Origin: Pyrinomonadaceae bacterium | GTDB lineage: Bacteria > Acidobacteriota > Blastocatellia > Pyrinomonadales > Pyrinomonadaceae | Length of the DNA: 64,000 bases | Assembly: GCA_019694395.1 (NCBI GenBank) | Contig: JAIBCC010000004.1 | Location: 62,001-126,000, forward strand | Direction: 5' to 3' | In this document: one piece after another, positions 60,811 to 64,000 of the stretch | Layout of the letters: every line of letters begins with the position of its first letter | How positions within the stretch are numbered: position 1 is the stretch's first letter | Position numbers and translations under genes: made by a program | Notes under the pieces: generated by a model | What the model was told of the DNA's origin: nothing | What the model saw: the letters and a program-made list of their open reading frames with translations, nothing else | Databases searched by the model: none

Positions 60811-61392
60811 TCAATTACCTCTCTCAAACTCCACCCCTTGATAAATCTCATCAACATTTATATCAAAATCTAAAGTGTTGAGATGAAAAACTTCTCCGCT
60901 AAGGTAATCGCTTCTGAACCAAAAACGATCGTTGTGTTTTTGATAGAGAACCACGACTTTTTCGGTTGAAGAAATGAGCAAATATTCGCTGAAACTTTCG
61001 ATTGATTTATATTCCCGAAACTTGTCCCCTTGGTCATATTTTTCGGTGGAATCGGATAGAACCTCGACAATTAAAACAGGATTTGCCAAACATTGCAGAC
61101 CGCCGATTTCAACAAATTCGGCTTTTCCGCAAACTAGAGATAAATCTGGATAACGATAAGTTGGCAACGCCGGAACTCTGAGCCGAAGATTTGCCGGAAA
61201 AACTTCGCAACTTCTTTCTGTTGCTCGAAGCGAAGTTTTAACCAATAAATTTCTTTCAATTCGTGCGTGATTTGGTGAAACACCACTCATCTCAAATATT
61301 TCCCCGTCAAAATACTCAAAATTCCCCTCCGCATTTTTATCGAATTCAAAATATTCTTCCAAAGACATTTTTGTTTTCGGGATTGCCGTCAT
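60811..61392 (-). CDS. Uma2-family PD-(D/E)XK nuclease-like protein
   Basis: 193 residues. YRYPDLSLVCGKAEF holds the PD, and NPVLIVEVLSDSTEKYDQGDKFREY the second acidic block and lysine-rich helix of the Uma2 (DUF820) fold. Such genes are abundant in cyanobacteria and in some Acidobacteriota (Chloracidobacterium). Many are of unknown function. It is the first gene of the 61.4-58.8 kb unit. Confidence 0.9.
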   Translation of the reverse strand: MTAIPKTKMSLEEYFEFDKNAEGNFEYFDGEIFEMSGVSPNHARIERNLLVKTSLRATERSCEVFPANLRLRVPALPTYRYPDLSLVCGKAEFVEIGGLQCLANPVLIVEVLSDSTEKYDQGDKFREYKSIESFSEYLLISSTEKVVVLYQKHNDRFWFRSDYLSGEVFHLNTLDFDINVDEIYQGVEFERGN

Positions 61393-61564
61393 TTTCTTTA
61401 CCTCGAAAATATTTTACCGCTTTTATTGAGAGATTCAACTACAAGGTAAATTTCCAAAACATTCGGCAACAAAACTCAATTTTTATCGTTTTTATTTTCG
61501 GACGAACTAACTTTTCATTTGAAAAATGACTCTATGTTAGTGAAGGCTGAAAAGCGGAGTTTGA

Positions 61565-62185
61565 ATGGCGAATGAAGCAGACCGTGAGACACCTGACGAA
61601 ATTTTGGTAGTCTCGGCAATTATTGGGGATTTGAATGCGTTTGATGAATTGGTATTGCGTTATCGGGCGGCGGTTGTCCGTTTGGCTCAGTCAATTCTTG
61701 GACGCGACGATGCCGAAGATATTGCTCAAGATGCTTTTTTACTTGCCTTTAAAGCTCTGCCTTCAATAGATATGCCGTCAAAATTTGCCGCGTGGCTGCA
61801 CGCCATTACACGCAATCGGGCGATGCGTTTTCTGCGTGAAGAAAAAAATCATCGGCAGAATCGGGTCGGATTGGATGAGGTTTTACTGGAACAAGTCGGT
61901 TCATTGACGATGCCGTTTGAAAACGAACGGGAAACTGATGAAGTAAAACTGGCTTTGGAAAAAATTCCGTCCGAATACGCATTGGCTTTGCGAATGCACT
62001 TTCTGGATGAAATGCCGCATAAACATATTGCCGCTTTTCTCGGCGTTCCGGTTTCAACCGTCAAATGGCGTGTTCACAAAGGCAAAGAATATTTACGCGA
62101 ACAGCTTGAAATCATAAACAATAAAGAGGTTATATGGAAAAAGAAAAAGAAATCAGCCGGCTCGTCAGAGTCCTCCGTCAAATAG
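61565..62185 (+). CDS. ECF-type RNA polymerase sigma factor
   Basis: 206 residues. Region 2: FDELVLRYRAAVVRLAQSILGRDDAEDIAQDAFLLAFKAL. Region 4: IPSEYALALRMHFLDEMPHKHIAAFLGVPVSTVKWRVHKGKEYLREQL. A GGAG site lies before the ATG. The C-terminal 20 residues (NKEVIWKKKKKSAGSSESSVK) overlap the next gene by 52 bp, so they are coupled. No membrane anti-sigma gene lies beside it; the next two small genes may play that part. Confidence 0.93.
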   Translation: MANEADRETPDEILVVSAIIGDLNAFDELVLRYRAAVVRLAQSILGRDDAEDIAQDAFLLAFKALPSIDMPSKFAAWLHAITRNRAMRFLREEKNHRQNRVGLDEVLLEQVGSLTMPFENERETDEVKLALEKIPSEYALALRMHFLDEMPHKHIAAFLGVPVSTVKWRVHKGKEYLREQLEIINNKEVIWKKKKKSAGSSESSVK

Positions 62186-62484
62186 CTTTTGCCGAAAAGT
62201 TTTCGCTGATCATCAGTAAAAAAGAGGATCTATCCGAATTTAATCAGCAGCAATACAATCGAATTTTGGCTCGTCTGAAAGAACTTGAACCGTCAATCGA
62301 AAATTTGTTTGCCGAACTCCACGAAGGAGTTTCATCGAAAGTTATTCGGATGGCAGCAAGGGAGCTTGCGGAATATTTTGAAGAAGATATTCATCCTAAA
62401 AAACATCACCATTTCGGTCGTTGGCGAAAAGGACGGGTTTTTGTCGGTTTTGCGCCGGGATTTGATAAACGCTGCGAATGGTAA
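62134..62484 (+). CDS. Small helical protein, paralogue 1, coupled to the sigma factor
   Basis: 116 residues, starts MEKEKEISRLVRVLRQIAFAEKFS. It shares the pattern QQYNRILARLKELEPSIENLF, EGVSSKVIRMAARELAEYFEED with paralogue 2. No membrane segment; it ends in a His/Arg-rich tail (KKHHHFGRWRKG). The start overlaps the sigma gene by 52 bp and has its own AGAGG site. Unknown family; a soluble regulator of the sigma factor is a possible role. Confidence 0.7.
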   Translation: MEKEKEISRLVRVLRQIAFAEKFSLIISKKEDLSEFNQQQYNRILARLKELEPSIENLFAELHEGVSSKVIRMAARELAEYFEEDIHPKKHHHFGRWRKGRVFVGFAPGFDKRCEW

Positions 62485-62506
62485 AAAAAATTCGAGGTTT
62501 TGAATT

Positions 62507-62977
62507 ATGGAAAAAGAAAAAGAATTGAGAAAACTAATCAATGTTTTACGCCGGACGGCACGAATGGCGATGCAGTCGGAATGGACGGGCGGACAACAGG
62601 ACTCTGCGCCGTATTGTGCCGAACAATACAATCGGGTTTTAGCCAGACTGACCGAATTGGACGAAACCGTCGGCACAGTTTTTTCGCCTTTGCCTGAAGG
62701 AAGTTCGCTAACTGTGACTGCAATGGCTTGCCGCCAGCTTTCGGCTTATTACGAAGACGAATTCGGCAGACATTTTTGGGGATGGGGCGGACCTAAAGCA
62801 CAGGGTTTTACCTACAATGCCGACGCTTTCAAAGAATTTTGGAAAAATTCCGCGCACGAATTTGAAGAACTCGGCGAATTTATCCGCGAGAGCATCGAAG
62901 AATGGTTTCGGGTGAAAAAGAAAGACGGAAAAAAAGAGGAAGAGCCGTCCGAGGAAAAGGAAAAGGCTGAGAAATAA
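62507..62977 (+). CDS. Small helical protein, paralogue 2
   Basis: 156 residues, starts MEKEKELRKLINVLRRTARMAMQSEW. It shares QYNRVLARLTELDETVGTVF and EGSSLTVTAMACRQLSAYYEDE with paralogue 1, so the pair is a tandem duplication. The C-terminus differs: an aromatic loop (HFWGWGGPKAQGF) and a charged tail (KKKDGKKEEEPSEEKEKAEK). No signal peptide or membrane segment. Confidence 0.72.
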   Translation: MEKEKELRKLINVLRRTARMAMQSEWTGGQQDSAPYCAEQYNRVLARLTELDETVGTVFSPLPEGSSLTVTAMACRQLSAYYEDEFGRHFWGWGGPKAQGFTYNADAFKEFWKNSAHEFEELGEFIRESIEEWFRVKKKDGKKEEEPSEEKEKAEK

Positions 62978-62993
62978 TTTCTCTAAAAAGATT

Positions 62994-63118
62994 TTTAACG
63001 CAAAGACGCAGAGAGGCAAAGACGCAAGTTTTTGTAAAGTTATTTTTACTTTTTACTTTTGCCTTTTTACTTGAAATCCTTTGCGTCTTTGCGGACTTAG
63101 CGGCTTTGCGTTAAGAAA
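62994..63118. repeat. Intergenic inverted element, copy B
   Basis: Arms AACGCAAAGACGC and GCGTCTTTGCG plus GCTTTGCGTT enclose the same 36-nt core as copy A (here 63042-63077, reverse orientation). It lies between paralogue 2 and moeA. Confidence 0.85.
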
Positions 63119-63190
63119 ATCTTTTCTAATCAAGGCTTTCGGGATTGGAAACTTTTAATGTTCTGTGTAAATTCATATAATTTGAGCAGA

Positions 63191-64000
63191 ATGATTCCAA
63201 TTTCCGAAGCCATTTCAATTATTATCCGCGAAACTCCTTTGCTTGCTCCCGAAACGGTTGATTTAACAAATTCAATCGGACGCATTTTAGCCGAAGATAT
63301 TTTTGCCGATTCAGATTTACCGCCGTTTGACCGTTCGCAAATGGACGGTTTTGCGGTTAAAAGCGAAGATGTGCAGAATGTTCCCACTAAACTGAAAATT
63401 GTTGGCGAATCTGTCGCCGGAAAGCGTTGGCAAGGCGAGCTAAAATCTGGCGAAGCCGTGCGAATTATGACCGGCGCAGCTTTGCCGATTGGGGCGGATT
63501 CGGTGCAGAAAGTCGAGGTAACTAAAGAATCCGATGGATTTATCAAAATCCTTGAACCAACTAAAGCCGGACAATTTTTCGTCAAAAAAGCAACTGAAAT
63601 CACTAAAGGAACTAAAGTTTTTGAAAAAGGCGAAGTCATTACTAAAAAAATGATTGCGACTTTAGCCTCGTTCGGTTATGCAAAAATAAAAGTCTCTCAA
63701 CGTCCGACAATTTCGATTTTAGCTACCGGAAGCGAATTAGTTTCTATCAACGAAATTCCAAATGAAGACGGAATCCGCGATTCAAATTCCGCCACGATCA
63801 AAGCCTTTGCTGAAAAGTTTGCAAAAATCGAAAATGTCGAATTGATAAAAGACGATTTGGAAACTCTGAAATCAAAAATCAAAAATCAAAAATCAAAAAT
63901 CACAATTCTCACTGGTGGCGTTTCGATGGGCGATTATGATTTTACCAAACCTGCTTTGCGCGAACTCGGGGCAGAGATTTTCTTTGAAAAAGTTTGTTTG
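63191..64000 (+). CDS. moeA: Molybdopterin molybdenumtransferase MoeA, N-terminal part, cut by window end
   Basis: 270 residues visible. It starts MIPISEAISIIIRETPLL and carries DSDLPPFDRSQMDGFAV, RIMTGAALPIGADSV and LTGGVSMGDYDF, the MoeA/MoCF pattern. It inserts molybdenum into molybdopterin. The C-terminal part lies beyond the window. Residues encoded at about 63869-63903 (KSKIKNQKSKI) come from a 7-bp repeat that happens to read in frame. Confidence 0.93.
   Translation, partial: MIPISEAISIIIRETPLLAPETVDLTNSIGRILAEDIFADSDLPPFDRSQMDGFAVKSEDVQNVPTKLKIVGESVAGKRWQGELKSGEAVRIMTGAALPIGADSVQKVEVTKESDGFIKILEPTKAGQFFVKKATEITKGTKVFEKGEVITKKMIATLASFGYAKIKVSQRPTISILATGSELVSINEIPNEDGIRDSNSATIKAFAEKFAKIENVELIKDDLETLKSKIKNQKSKITILTGGVSMGDYDFTKPALRELGAEIFFEKVCL
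63869..63903 (+). repeat. Five 7-bp units inside the moeA coding region
   Basis: AAATCAA four times, then AAATCAC. Three units make 21 bp, encoding 7 residues, so gain or loss of single units would shift the reading frame. Confidence 0.85.

Noticed and set aside
63130..63639. Minus-strand open frame near the right end
   Set aside because: It is antisense to moeA, whose motifs on the plus strand are unmistakable.

Overview
The window looks like chromosomal DNA of a low-GC (roughly 40% by eye), didermic, heterotrophic bacterium. The mix suggests Acidobacteriota, most likely the Blastocatellia/Pyrinomonadales side: a Tes/MSS-like radical SAM protein, many secreted serine hydrolases, DUF4019, DUF4344 and DUF3471 proteins, a stand-alone Uma2 protein, a bacterial EXORDIUM-like protein and small Cys-rich proteins. 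This placement is inferred from gene content only; there is no rRNA gene in the window. Genes are tightly packed and most lie on the minus strand from 7 to 27 kb.

Layout. 0-3.3 kb: nitric oxide module (qNOR, universal stress protein, group III truncated haemoglobin, Crp/Fnr regulator). 3.4-7.1 kb: Aat, a small membrane protein, and a BlaI/BlaR1-like pair with twin operators, whose sensor carries a degenerate polysaccharide-deacetylase domain. 7.1-15.5 kb: MATE exporter, methyltransferase/CBM9-like pair, TerD-like protein, secreted serine hydrolase, AarF-type kinase. 15.7-22.4 kb: a probable L-fucose (or related deoxysugar) uptake and oxidation operon. 22.5-25.7 kb: tRNA-Pro with a downstream HNH gene and tRNA relic, then dedA, pcm, surE, rpsU. 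25.8-31.4 kb: Tes/MSS-like radical SAM protein with a structured leader, phosphohexomutase, FtsB-like protein, HDAC-like deacetylase. 31.5-36.0 kb: WG-repeat protein with a 21-bp-period palindrome array upstream, and kbl/tdh (threonine to glycine) separated by a RAYT/REP element. 36-50.5 kb: RelA/SpoT-domain protein, cupin, atypical SDR, secreted hydrolases, EXORDIUM-like protein, Gly/Tyr/Gln-rich secreted protein, AraC regulator, META protein, pgl-zwf. 50.8-61.4 kb: sucC, lipoproteins, pepA, smpB, tRNA-Gln, thioesterase, phosphoesterase, hutH, Uma2. 61.5-64 kb: ECF sigma factor with two paralogous small proteins, then moeA cut by the window edge.

A second layer runs through the intergenic spaces. 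At least a dozen loci carry inverted or tandem repeats whose arms are built of 7-bp (sometimes 9-bp) units. The unit sequence differs from place to place while the period is kept. Two loci (38.5 and 63.0 kb) are copies of one element in opposite orientation, and one heptamer run lies inside the moeA reading frame.

The items most worth following are the BlaR1/pseudo-deacetylase fusion, the Tes/MSS-like gene with its leader, the 21-bp palindrome array, the HNH/tRNA-Pro locus and the heptamer repeat system.
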